A stretch of 64,000 bases of DNA from an uncultured Collinsella sp. (lineage in GTDB: Bacteria; Actinomycetota; Coriobacteriia; Coriobacteriales; Coriobacteriaceae): assembly GCA_900544865.1 (NCBI GenBank), contig UQXA01000001.1, forward strand, positions 94,323 through 158,322. Direction: 5' to 3'. The notes under the pieces were generated by a model, which had not been told where the DNA came from, did no database searches, and saw only the letters and a program-made list of their open reading frames with translations. How positions within the stretch are numbered: the stretch's first letter is position 1; each line of letters begins with the position of its first letter. Both the position numbers and the translations under genes were made by a program. Of the stretch, positions 26,469-34,522 are shown piece by piece.

Positions 26469-26481
26469 GCTTGGTTGGACT

Positions 26482-27348
26482 TTATTTGCCCGAAGCTAAG
26501 CCCATGCCGTAGCCGATGATGAGGCCGTGCATCTCGGCGTAATAGGAATCCAGGCCGTTGCAGGGCATGATGATGGTCTTGGAGCCGGGCCAATGCTCGA
26601 CTATGCGGTCAGTAAGCGCCTGTGCTCCAGCTTCGTTCTCAACGTGATCGATGATGACCTCGCCGCCGGCAAAACCCTCGGCTTCCATGGTATCGATAAT
26701 CTTGTTGAGCATCTTCTTTTCGCCTCGCGTGTGCCCCACGAGTTCGATTTTACCGGCCTCACTCGCCGTGCCCAAAATGCGGATATTGAGCTTGTTGGCA
26801 ATGACGCCGGCTGCCTTAGGGATACGTCCGGCTTTGGCGAGGTTTTCGTAATTGCACAAGCTGAAGAGGATTTTGCTGTTCTGCTCAAGGCTATCGAAGT
26901 ATGCGCAAGCGTCCTCGAATGAGACATCCGGGTTGCTTGCAAGATAGCGGTCGAACAGCAAGAAAATGAGGTCCATTTTGCCACCAGCTGCGCGTGAATT
27001 GACTAGATGAATCTGTCGGTCGGGCTCCTCGGCAAGAACCATATCGCGAGCCGTGGCTGCCGCGTTGTAGCTGCCCGACACGCCCTCAGAGATCGGCATG
27101 CAGATGGTCTTGTCTGCCAATTTGAAGAGCTCGGCCCACTCCCCTACGCTGGGACAAGCGCTCGAAGAAGCGTTCGTCTCCGCCTGAACAGCGCAGTTGA
27201 GCTCATGCACATCGAGCGAAAGGTCATCGACGAATTCACGCTCCCCCACTCGAATTTTGAGGGGAGCAAATGCAAAGGTGGTATGGGGCGCGGTCGGTTG
27301 CCAATCGCGGAGGTTGCAGCTTGAATCGGAGATAAGTGCCCAGCTCAT
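26482..27348 (-). CDS. DegV-family fatty-acid-binding protein
   Basis: A 288-aa DegV/FakB-type protein that holds a fatty acid; in fatty acid kinase systems FakB presents it to FakA. The opening ALISDSSCNLRD, the SEGVSGSYNAAATAR segment, and the C-terminal phosphate-site region (GLIIGYGMGLAS) fit the family. No fakA is in the window. A consensus -10 (TATAAT, minus strand, 27378-27383) precedes the gene and an inverted-repeat operator lies just upstream. Confidence 0.85.
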   Translation of the reverse strand: MSWALISDSSCNLRDWQPTAPHTTFAFAPLKIRVGEREFVDDLSLDVHELNCAVQAETNASSSACPSVGEWAELFKLADKTICMPISEGVSGSYNAAATARDMVLAEEPDRQIHLVNSRAAGGKMDLIFLLFDRYLASNPDVSFEDACAYFDSLEQNSKILFSLCNYENLAKAGRIPKAAGVIANKLNIRILGTASEAGKIELVGHTRGEKKMLNKIIDTMEAEGFAGGEVIIDHVENEAGAQALTDRIVEHWPGSKTIIMPCNGLDSYYAEMHGLIIGYGMGLASGK

Positions 27349-27404
27349 AGAGGGTCCTTTCTAATTGTTCTTCATCAATTATAGCTTTCTTTCTGACCGA
27401 TTGG

Positions 27405-27437
27405 GCTGCTATCTAGTATTCAAAACTAGATAGCAGC
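27405..27437 (-). promoter_or_regulatory. Perfect inverted-repeat operator upstream of degV
   Basis: gctgctatctagt and actagatagcagc form a perfect 13-bp palindrome with a 7-base centre. It begins about where the -35 element of the degV promoter would lie (-10 TATAAT at 27378-27383), so a bound regulator could block or recruit polymerase. It shares its core with the site at 25734-25760. A terminator role is unlikely because no T tract follows. Confidence 0.75.
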
Positions 27438-27456
27438 TTGCATTAAAGACAAAAGA

Positions 27457-27489
27457 ATGGACCCCATGGCTCAAAGCCACGAGGTCCAT
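27457..27489 (-). terminator. Terminator of the NlpC/P60 gene
   Basis: On the minus strand ATGGACC...GGTCCAT with an inner GTGGCT/AGCCAT pairing is followed by TCTTTTG, 24 bases after the stop of the hydrolase gene. Confidence 0.75.
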
Positions 27490-27512
27490 ATCCGTTTGCT
27501 TTATCTGAATAC

Positions 27513-28640
27513 TTAGTAACGTACGAAGATGTAGTTATTGTTCATGCCGGCGGCAACGGAGCTGATGATAACACCCGTGTTGTAGTCGGAAGCATGAATC
27601 ATCTGACCACCACCAATGTAAATGCCGGTGTGGTACGAGTTGACCACAACGTCACCGGGCTGCGGATCGGACACACGCGTCCAGCCCATAAAGGTGCCCG
27701 TGGTGCCCAGGCGGCAATAGCGACCAGTGAGGCAATAGCTAACAAAACCAGAGCAGTCGAAGCTGTTCGGGCCAATTCCGCCCCAAGAATAAGCGCAACC
27801 AAGCTTGCTGTATGCACGCGAAACAACGGAACCGCCGTCGACGGACTGGCTCGGAGCAGAAGGCGTCGGAGCCGGAGCAGGCGTGGAGGGCTGCGGCGTC
27901 GGAGCGGGTGCCGGCGTAGGAGCCGGAGTGTTGCCGCCCTGGTTGTTGTTATTGCTGGTCTGGCCACCGTTGTTGGTGTTCTCGGTCGTACCGGCAGTCT
28001 CGTTGCTCACCGTGGCCTTCTCGGCGGTGCTGGCGTTGATGCCGGCTTGCAGCGCAGCGTTGGCCTCGGCCTCTGCGGCAAGCTCGGCCTGCAGCTGCGA
28101 ATCCAGGGAGTTTACGACGTTCTGGGCTTCAGCCTGCTGAGCGTTAAGCTCGTCGACCTTCTTTTGCGTGGCGGCGACGTTCTTCTCCTGCTCGGTCTGC
28201 TTATCGGTGAGCTGCTGCTTAAGCTCCTTGACCTCTTGAATGGTCTGAGCCTGCTTATCGGAAACTTTGCCGTAGTAGAACAGACGGTTGAGCATATCGC
28301 TCAGGTCATCGACGCCCGTCAGAACCTGAAGCAGGCTCAGACCGCCGGTTTTGTACTCGCCGGCGACATAGGTCGAGAGCTTGGCCTGACCATCGGCGAT
28401 CTCCTGCTGCTTTTGCGTGATCTCGCCGGCAGTCTGATCGAGCGCCTGCGTCTGCGTGGCGAGCTCATCGTAAATCTGCTGAGTTTGGGTACCGATCTGC
28501 TCGAGCTTCGTACGAGCAGCGGCAAGGTCGGATGCGGTATCGGCGTAGGCAGGAGCCGCGAGGCCCAAGCCCAAAACACAAGCGAGGGTTGCCGTAGCAG
28601 CGCAGCGTGCCATGTTTTTGTGCGTGTTTGCTGTGCGCAT
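27513..28640 (-). CDS. Secreted NlpC/P60 peptidoglycan hydrolase with coiled coil
   Basis: A 375-aa exported cell-wall endopeptidase. It has a signal peptide (about 1-33, AACTATLACVLGLGLAAPAYA-like region), an alpha-helical coiled coil (about 34-200) of the PcsB/CwlO type, a Pro/Ala/Thr linker (about 210-265), and a C-terminal NlpC/P60 domain with catalytic Cys in NSFDCSGFVSY, His in YHTGIYIG and a second conserved His in MIHAS. Coiled-coil members are often held inactive until FtsEX or a similar partner acts. It follows AAAGGAAG. Confidence 0.9.
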   Translation of the reverse strand: MRTANTHKNMARCAATATLACVLGLGLAAPAYADTASDLAAARTKLEQIGTQTQQIYDELATQTQALDQTAGEITQKQQEIADGQAKLSTYVAGEYKTGGLSLLQVLTGVDDLSDMLNRLFYYGKVSDKQAQTIQEVKELKQQLTDKQTEQEKNVAATQKKVDELNAQQAEAQNVVNSLDSQLQAELAAEAEANAALQAGINASTAEKATVSNETAGTTENTNNGGQTSNNNNQGGNTPAPTPAPAPTPQPSTPAPAPTPSAPSQSVDGGSVVSRAYSKLGCAYSWGGIGPNSFDCSGFVSYCLTGRYCRLGTTGTFMGWTRVSDPQPGDVVVNSYHTGIYIGGGQMIHASDYNTGVIISSVAAGMNNNYIFVRY

Positions 28641-28672
28641 GTAGCTTCCTTTCCAGTAACTAAGGGTAACGG

Positions 28673-29203
28673 CTAGTCCACCGTCACCAGGCTAAAGAGC
28701 TCCACATCGTCATTAGACGGTGTGAGCTTCTCGCGCGGGTTGAGAAACGCAAGCTCAAGGATACAACCGTAACCGACAAGCTTTGCGCCCATATCTCGCA
28801 CCAGTTTACCTGTTGCCTCGACGGTTCCGCCCGTCGCGACCAAGTCGTCCAGAATCAACACGGTATCTTTAGAGCTGATAGCGTCGGCATGGATCTCAAT
28901 TGAATCGGTGCCGTACTCGAGCTCGTAGCTCTGACTTACGGTCTCGCGCGGTAGCTTGCCAGGTTTACGTGCGGGAACAAAGCCGGCGCCAAGGGCTACA
29001 GCCACCGGTACGCCAACCATAAAGCCGCGAGCCTCGGGACCCACGACCTTGGTGATTCCCATGCCGGCAAAGTGCTCGGCGAGGGCATCGGTCATGGCTT
29101 TGAGCGCCTCGGGATTGCCAAAGAGCGGCGTGATGTCTTTAAAGATGACTCCGGGCTCGGGATAGTCGGGGATGTCGACGATTTGAGATTCGAAGTCGTA
29201 CAT
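28673..29203 (-). CDS. apt: Adenine phosphoribosyltransferase
   Basis: An adenine salvage enzyme of about 176 aa converting adenine and PRPP to AMP. It has IPDYPEPGVIFKDITPLF, PEARGFMVGVPVAVALG, and the PRPP-binding loop VLILDDLVATGGT. The start at 29203 (MYDFES) follows GAAAGG; an in-frame ATG 15 bases further upstream lacks that spacing. Confidence 0.95.
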   Translation of the reverse strand: MYDFESQIVDIPDYPEPGVIFKDITPLFGNPEALKAMTDALAEHFAGMGITKVVGPEARGFMVGVPVAVALGAGFVPARKPGKLPRETVSQSYELEYGTDSIEIHADAISSKDTVLILDDLVATGGTVEATGKLVRDMGAKLVGYGCILELAFLNPREKLTPSNDDVELFSLVTVD

Positions 29204-29243
29204 TGCATGACCTTTCAATGGGTTGCCGGATAAGCGGCAGCTG

Positions 29244-30122
29244 TTATTTTCCCGCGGTGGCGGTGCCGGATTGCGAAGGGGTGACGACCTTGAGCGGCTT
29301 TACGAGGGAATCCTCGTGCGAAGCCGGCGCGCCTATCTCTTCGTTTTTGGCCTTGGTTGACTCGGAGCGAGTGATTTCCTCATCGAGTGCATCGATGTCG
29401 GCGTCCTCGACCACGGCGTTGAGCGACTCAAAAACGCGGTTCTTGAGCAGCGCGGTGTGCACGCCCTCCGTCAGGTCGTGAAGCTTCTTAAACGCACGCT
29501 CGAGCTTGGCGTCGCGCTCGTCATCGGAGGTGTCCATGCCGAGCATGCTCACGAGCACCTGCTCAAACATCGAGGACTCGCGGTTGGCGGAAGACACGTA
29601 CTGACGCAGGTTGCGCGGCTCGATATGGAAGCGTGACAGCTCGGAGCAGTAGCGGATGATCGGGAAATCGCGACCATCGACGAGCTCACGATTTTGCGGA
29701 CTCTTGATGATGCGAATGAGGTCGTTCTCGGCGAGCGAGCGGATAAACGAAATCTCGACGCCCAGCATATCGGGAATGGTCTCGATAGGATGCAGCTTTT
29801 GCTTAGTCTCCTTGGGCTCCGTCTTGAGCGGAACATCGGACAGCAAGCCCACCTCGTAAGCGAGCGTTGACAGGTCCGTGGCGTTTTCCAAGCGCTGCTT
29901 AATCACGTTGAGTGGCATATAGCGGGTCTTCTGCAGGTGCAGAATGACCTCCAGGCGATCAACGTCCTCCTTGGAGTACTGACGGTATCCCTTAGGCGTA
30001 CGATGAGGGGTAATGAGCCCCTCATCCTCTAGAAATCTAATTTTTGAGTTCGAAAGATCGGGGTATGCGCCTCGAAGTAGGTTGACGACTTGGCCGATAC
30101 TCAGATAGTTGCGTTCGGCCAT
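29244..30122 (-). CDS. MerR-family regulator, FtsR-like
   Basis: A 292-aa protein with an N-terminal MerR winged helix (LSIGQVVNLLRGAYPDLSNSKIRFLEDEGLI...GYRQYSKEDVDRL), a middle helical domain, and an Arg/Ser/Lys C-terminal tail ending in low complexity. The PDLSNSKIRFLEDEGL helix and its position directly downstream of a GarA/OdhI-like FHA gene match FtsR of corynebacteria and related actinobacteria, a regulator acting on ftsZ expression. Transfer of that role to this organism is inference. It starts three bases after the FHA gene. Confidence 0.75.
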   Translation of the reverse strand: MAERNYLSIGQVVNLLRGAYPDLSNSKIRFLEDEGLITPHRTPKGYRQYSKEDVDRLEVILHLQKTRYMPLNVIKQRLENATDLSTLAYEVGLLSDVPLKTEPKETKQKLHPIETIPDMLGVEISFIRSLAENDLIRIIKSPQNRELVDGRDFPIIRYCSELSRFHIEPRNLRQYVSSANRESSMFEQVLVSMLGMDTSDDERDAKLERAFKKLHDLTEGVHTALLKNRVFESLNAVVEDADIDALDEEITRSESTKAKNEEIGAPASHEDSLVKPLKVVTPSQSGTATAGK

Positions 30123-30125
30123 GCC

Positions 30126-30560
30126 CTACTCACCGGTTTCGATGCGCTCCGGCGTGCTCTCGTGGTAGATGAGCGTAAACGTACCGATCTGGACGGAAGA
30201 ACCGTCGTGCAGCGGGGCTGCATTGACGATGGCACCGTCGACCCAGGTGCCATTGAGCGAGCCCAAGTCCTCGATGCGAGCGCCGAGGCCCTCGCGAATA
30301 ATGCGCGCGTGGCTGCGCGAAACGGTCATGTCATTGAGGAAGATGCCGTTCGCGGGATCGCGGCCAATGGTGGTCACGTCATCCTCGAGCTCAAAAGCGG
30401 CACCAGTCTGCGGACCCTTGACGATGGACAGAACGGGGGCGGTGATGCGCACGTTGGCCATGAGGTCGGGAACGGTGACGTCGCTTGAAGGCACGCGGAA
30501 TACGCAGGTAGCGTCAGCAGTCTTATCATTCTGAGGCATATTGTTAACCATGTTGTCCAT
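30126..30560 (-). CDS. FHA-domain protein, GarA/OdhI-like
   Basis: A 144-aa protein with an FHA phosphothreonine-binding domain (about 50-130: GAAFELEDDVTTIGRDPANGIFLND, VSRSHARI, DLGSLNGTWVDG). A short N-terminal segment contains DATCVFR, corresponding to ETTSVFR in GarA/OdhI, whose Thr pair is phosphorylated to switch the protein off. Here only the second Thr (Thr18) remains. In mycobacteria and corynebacteria this protein restrains 2-oxoglutarate dehydrogenase. The start at 30560 is set by AGGGG. It is coupled to the ftsR-like gene. Confidence 0.8.
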   Translation of the reverse strand: MDNMVNNMPQNDKTADATCVFRVPSSDVTVPDLMANVRITAPVLSIVKGPQTGAAFELEDDVTTIGRDPANGIFLNDMTVSRSHARIIREGLGARIEDLGSLNGTWVDGAIVNAAPLHDGSSVQIGTFTLIYHESTPERIETGE

Positions 30561-30626
30561 GACAACCCCTAACTTATCGCGGACGTGCCGCAAATAATGA
30601 ACCGTACGTAATCATACCCCAACGAA

Positions 30627-31331
30627 TCAGTCTTCGATTTCAGGGTTCAGAAAGTCGATGTCCTCGTCCTCGGGATGCGTGAGAGCCTGTTTAATGGCCG
30701 CTCCGCCCTTAATGGAGTAGATGACAGCGGTGAGCATGGAGAAGATCACGCCGCCGTACACAAAGAAGATGCCGAGGGGCATCGAGCTTCCGTTGAGGCC
30801 CGGGAAGGCCGTAAGGGCTGAAGGTAAAAGATGCAGGCCGTCAATAACGGGGAACCCGAGCAGCATGAGCGAGAAGCCGGTCATGAGCAGCGCTGTGGCA
30901 ATCTTTCCGGGGAAGACAACATCGATGGGGCGACGGTGATAATGGCGCACGATAAGCGTGCCGATGCCCAGATAGATGTCGCGGCCAATAATGAGCACGC
31001 AGACCCAGATGGGCAGCTCTCCGCGGACCACCAGCCCCAAGACGCCGGTGAACAGCAGCGCACGGTCGCAAATGGGATCCATGACCTTGCCGAGCCATGA
31101 GACCGTCTTAGTCATGCGGGCGATCTGACCGTCCATCCAGTCGGTGGAGGCGGCAACGGCGTAGATAACGATGGCGATGACGCGGTTGTTGTCCGTCACA
31201 AACAGGTACAGAAATACCAGGGTGAGGATCAGGCGCGTAAAGGTGATGAAATTGGAGATCGTAAAGATCTTATTCGACGGGTAATCGGAAGTGCCGATAA
31301 GCTCCTTTTTGATCTTCTTTTTGATGCCCAC
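30627..31331 (-). CDS. CDP-alcohol phosphatidyltransferase, second paralogue
   Basis: A 234-aa membrane enzyme with the complete CDP-alcohol motif, from STDWMDGQIAR to VMDPICDR. It has about five hydrophobic helices and an acidic C-terminus (EDEDIDFLNPEIED). The product may be phosphatidylglycerophosphate, phosphatidylinositol phosphate or cardiolipin; sequence alone does not settle it. The GTG start at 31331 follows GGGGGAG. The longer upstream frame is not supported by a binding site. Confidence 0.8.
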   Translation of the reverse strand: MGIKKKIKKELIGTSDYPSNKIFTISNFITFTRLILTLVFLYLFVTDNNRVIAIVIYAVAASTDWMDGQIARMTKTVSWLGKVMDPICDRALLFTGVLGLVVRGELPIWVCVLIIGRDIYLGIGTLIVRHYHRRPIDVVFPGKIATALLMTGFSLMLLGFPVIDGLHLLPSALTAFPGLNGSSMPLGIFFVYGGVIFSMLTAVIYSIKGGAAIKQALTHPEDEDIDFLNPEIED

Positions 31332-31591
31332 AGGACTCCCCCGCTGGTTAACGACAAAACTTTCGATACTATACCCGTTCCGGCGATGTCTATCCAGCGT
31401 AAGCATAGAGAGTCCAGACATGTGGAGGGCGCTTTTAGGCGGCGGGGATTTCGCATTCGTGTACATCAGCCTCCAAACATGTCGAAAAATGTCGATTTTG
31501 GTGGCTGATGTACACGTTTTGATTCGGTGATTGCATCGAGCGGGAACGTTGTTGCTTTAAGCAAAATAATCATGGTGATTAAAACAAAAAA
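31332..31591. other. Gene-free interval with a long imperfect palindrome
   Basis: No credible gene. The main structure is the inverted repeat at 31458-31516 (listed separately). The remainder, including the AT-rich stretch 31540-31590, shows nothing I can name. Confidence 0.5.
31458..31516. repeat. Long inverted repeat upstream of the CDP-alcohol transferase gene
   Basis: cgtgtacatcagcc (31458-31471) pairs perfectly with 31503-31516. Pairing continues inward through CCAAA/TTTGG after one T-T mismatch. The loop holds two copies of TGTCGA. No T tract follows, so it does not look like a simple terminator. Confidence 0.75.
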
Positions 31592-31614
31592 GGTCAGGCA
31601 CTAGGTGCCTGACC
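31592..31614 (-). terminator. Terminator of tRNA-Pro
   Basis: On the minus strand GGTCAGGCAC and GTGCCTGACC form a perfect 10-bp stem with a 3-base loop, followed by TTTTTTG, just downstream of the tRNA. Confidence 0.9.
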
Positions 31615-31624
31615 TGCAAACTTC

Positions 31625-31701
<77 letters not shown>

Positions 31702-31781
31702 AAGCCTTTGTTTGTTGCTGTGCTCTCGCTCGCAACAGGGAGTATATTAACCCGAAACTTTGCCCTTGTGCAAGAACTTTT

Positions 31782-32993
31782 TTAAATATTTTGAAGCAAG
31801 TCCAAAATTGTATCTGCGAGCTGGGGTTTTGTTAGCACGGGAAGTTCTTGCGTGCCCGCTTTGCTCACGATCCAGGCCTTGTTGGTATCGGTTCCAAAGC
31901 CCGAATCGGCGCGCGAGACATCGTTGGCGATAATGGCATCGCAACCCTTGCGCGCAAGCTTGCGCTGCGCGTACTCCACGACGTTATCGGTCTCGGCCGC
32001 AAAGCCGATCACGCACCGCTCTCCCTTTTGGCGCGAGAGCTCGGCCAAAATATCGACCGTCTCGACCAGTTCGATGCGATCCAGGCGCTCGTTGGCCTTT
32101 TTGAGCTTATGGTCGGCAGGGGTCGCGGGGGTGTAGTCGGCGACAGCGGCCGCACAAATGGCCGCATCAGCCGTCTGAAAGGCGCTCAGCGCTGCCTGCA
32201 GCATCTCTTCGGCGGTCTGCACGCGCACGCACTCCACGCCGTGGGGAACATCGAGCGATGTCGGCCCCAGCACAAGCGTGACCGCAGCACCGCGGCGAGC
32301 GGCCTCCCCCGCCAGGGCGATGCCCATCTTGCCCGACGACCGGTTTCCGATGAAGCGTACGGGGTCGATCGGCTCGTGCGTGGGGCCGGCGGTGATCACG
32401 ATTCGCTTGCCCGCAAGGTATTGCGGGACGGGGTTCAGCACCTCGCAGATGGCCTCGACGATGTCCTCGGGCTCGTTCATGCGTCCCGTGTCCACGTCGC
32501 CGCAGGCAAGGTAGCCGCTGCCGGGTCCCACCACATGGACACCACGCTCGCGCAGCGTGGCCATGTTGGCCTGCGTCGCCGGCGCCTTCCACATGCCGTT
32601 GTTCATAGCGGGTGCGATCACGATGGGTCGCGGCGTCGCAAGCAGCGTGGTGGAGATGAGGTCATCGGCGATACCGTTTGCCATCTTGGCGATGATATTG
32701 GCCGTCGCGGGCGCCACGACCACCAGATCGGGCTCCTGCGCCAGCGAAATGTGGTGGATGGGGTCGGAGGGATCGTCGAATAGGCCCACGGCAACGGGCT
32801 CGTTGGTGAGCGCGCGGAAGGTAAGAGGCCCCACGAACTCCGTGGCATGCTCGCTCATAACGACCTTGACGCGCGCGCCGCGCTTTTGCAGCAGGCGCAC
32901 GATATTGCACGACTTATAGGCGGCGATCCCGCCGGTAATGCCCAGCAGGATCGTTTTTCCCTCAAGTTGCATTGAATTGTTGGATGCCGTCAT
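31782..32993 (-). CDS. coaBC: Bifunctional phosphopantothenoylcysteine decarboxylase/phosphopantothenate-cysteine ligase
   Basis: A 403-aa CoA biosynthesis enzyme. The N-terminal flavin-dependent CoaC domain has LLGITGGIAAYKS, an early conserved His (PIHHISLAQ), PATANIIAKMANGIADDL and the PAMNNGMW motif. The C-terminal CoaB ligase begins near GKRIVITAGPTHEPIDPVRFIGNRSSGKMG. The ATG at 32993 follows AAGGAAG at the end of the preceding zinc-ribbon gene, with three bases between. Confidence 0.95.
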   Translation of the reverse strand: MTASNNSMQLEGKTILLGITGGIAAYKSCNIVRLLQKRGARVKVVMSEHATEFVGPLTFRALTNEPVAVGLFDDPSDPIHHISLAQEPDLVVVAPATANIIAKMANGIADDLISTTLLATPRPIVIAPAMNNGMWKAPATQANMATLRERGVHVVGPGSGYLACGDVDTGRMNEPEDIVEAICEVLNPVPQYLAGKRIVITAGPTHEPIDPVRFIGNRSSGKMGIALAGEAARRGAAVTLVLGPTSLDVPHGVECVRVQTAEEMLQAALSAFQTADAAICAAAVADYTPATPADHKLKKANERLDRIELVETVDILAELSRQKGERCVIGFAAETDNVVEYAQRKLARKGCDAIIANDVSRADSGFGTDTNKAWIVSKAGTQELPVLTKPQLADTILDLLQNI

Positions 32994-32996
32994 CGT

Positions 32997-33716
32997 TTAA
33001 GCTTCCTTGCTCGGGAGTACCAGGAGGCGGTGGCAGTACGGGCAGTGCGTAATTGACCTACCGTCGTGGTTGAGGTCGCTCATGGACGATGCCTGCAGCG
33101 CGGTGTGGCAGACTGTGGGGATGTTGCCCTGGATGGTCTCGACGGCCAGGCCGCGGAACTGCTTGAGCAGACGCTCGTAGTCGGTGAGCACGTCGGCCGG
33201 CAGCGTGGCGGCAAGCGCGGTGCGTTCCTTAGTGGCGGCGTCAATCTGAGCCTGCAGGTCGGCAGCCTTAGCGCGGGCGGCCTTGGTATCGGCCTTCACG
33301 CCCTCCTCGAACTTGGCGATAATTGCCTGTGCGCGGGCCTCGCGGTCGAGCGCCTCCTTATGGGCGACAACGACGTCCTTGCGGGTGTGCTCAATCTTGT
33401 CCAGACGCTTGGCCAGGGTTGCGAGTTCATTCTCCAGGTCCTGAACCTCACGGTAGTCGGAACCGTCGACGTGGCGCTTCTTGGCAGCCTCAATGGCGTT
33501 GTTGGTCTGAATCTCGGTGGTGTTGAGATCGTCGAGCTCAATGTCCAGGTCCTTGCGCTGGGCGTAGAGCTTGGTCATCTCGGCTTTGAGCTTAACGTAG
33601 GTCTTACGCTTGGAAGCGAGCTCCTTGAGCTCCGGCATATTGGCAAGTTCGCTCTTGTTGCGGGCGAGCTCCAAATCGATCTGTTGCAGCTTGAGTAGCG
33701 TAGCGCCGGCGCTCAT
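32997..33716 (-). CDS. Coiled-coil protein with C-terminal (degenerate) zinc ribbon, DUF164 family
   Basis: A 239-aa protein. Residues about 5-180 form a long charged coiled coil. The C-terminus is the C4-type zinc ribbon of the DUF164 family, but one of the four cysteines is missing: TVCHTAL keeps only the second Cys of the first pair (Pro in the first position), while HCPYCHRLLV keeps both of the second pair. The family is widespread next to nif3-like genes, as here, and its role is unknown. The start at 33716 follows AAGGAGAG and overlaps the nif3-like stop. Confidence 0.8.
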   Translation of the reverse strand: MSAGATLLKLQQIDLELARNKSELANMPELKELASKRKTYVKLKAEMTKLYAQRKDLDIELDDLNTTEIQTNNAIEAAKKRHVDGSDYREVQDLENELATLAKRLDKIEHTRKDVVVAHKEALDREARAQAIIAKFEEGVKADTKAARAKAADLQAQIDAATKERTALAATLPADVLTDYERLLKQFRGLAVETIQGNIPTVCHTALQASSMSDLNHDGRSITHCPYCHRLLVLPSKEA

Positions 33717-34522
33717 AAGTTCTCTCCTTTTGTCACAGTCCACCATTGGCAAGGGTTCAGTATTTTAATCGCATGACGGGGGTCGACCCCGGCGTCAACT
33801 GCAGAGTTCATCAATATATCAACGAACGGCTCCTCGGAGCGGTCGTGGCCGAGCAAGATCACCGGTAGCCCACGCAAGGCAAGGTCCTGCGCCACGTGAT
33901 AGCCTGCCTCGCCCGTCACGACAACATCCGCACCGGCGGCGATGGCGAGCTCTCCAAAGTCGCCCAGGGAGCCGCCCAAAATGGCGACGGTGCGGCACGG
34001 GCGATCAACTTCGCCCCACACACGCGGGTCGCTGCCGAAGGCTGTGGCAGCACGGGTGGCAAGATCGCGCAGCGTGCACGGGTCGTTGAGCGTTGCAAGC
34101 GCGCCCAGGCCGGTCGGCTCGGGGTCGTCCACGTGCTCCAGTGAGCTCACGGGTACGGCACCCAGCAGCTCACTCAGGCAGACGCGGGTTTCGTGCGAGC
34201 GGTCCAGGTTGGTGTGGAGCGAGATAATGCTCACGCCGCAACGCGCTGCCTCGTAGAGCGCCGCGCTGCATTGGGGGCGTGCGGAATCCGACGGACAAAA
34301 CGCCTCGGGCGCCTTGATGTATATGGGATGATGCGTCAGCAGCACGTTGGCGCCGCCTTCTTGGGCGCGGCGAACATTAGCTTCGGTCGCATCGAGCGCG
34401 CAGGCAACGCCGGTGATCTCCGCGGCCGGATCGCCAACGGAGAGTCCTACGTGATCCCAGCCCTCGGCGTCCGCCTTGGGGTAGCGCGCCAGCAGCCCAC
34501 GTTCAAGCTCGGCGACGATCAT
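33713..34522 (-). CDS. Nif3-like dinuclear metal-centre protein
   Basis: A 269-aa Nif3/YqfO family protein, GTP cyclohydrolase I type 2 fold. GWDHVGLSVGD, NVLLTHHPIYIKA, SLHTNLDRS, and GEAGYHVAQDLALRG mark the metal-binding residues. It lacks the internal PII-like insertion of YqfO. The biochemical role remains unclear for the family. It overlaps its upstream neighbour, the cysteine desulfurase, by four bases (ATGA). Confidence 0.9.
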   Translation of the reverse strand: MIVAELERGLLARYPKADAEGWDHVGLSVGDPAAEITGVACALDATEANVRRAQEGGANVLLTHHPIYIKAPEAFCPSDSARPQCSAALYEAARCGVSIISLHTNLDRSHETRVCLSELLGAVPVSSLEHVDDPEPTGLGALATLNDPCTLRDLATRAATAFGSDPRVWGEVDRPCRTVAILGGSLGDFGELAIAAGADVVVTGEAGYHVAQDLALRGLPVILLGHDRSEEPFVDILMNSAVDAGVDPRHAIKILNPCQWWTVTKGENL

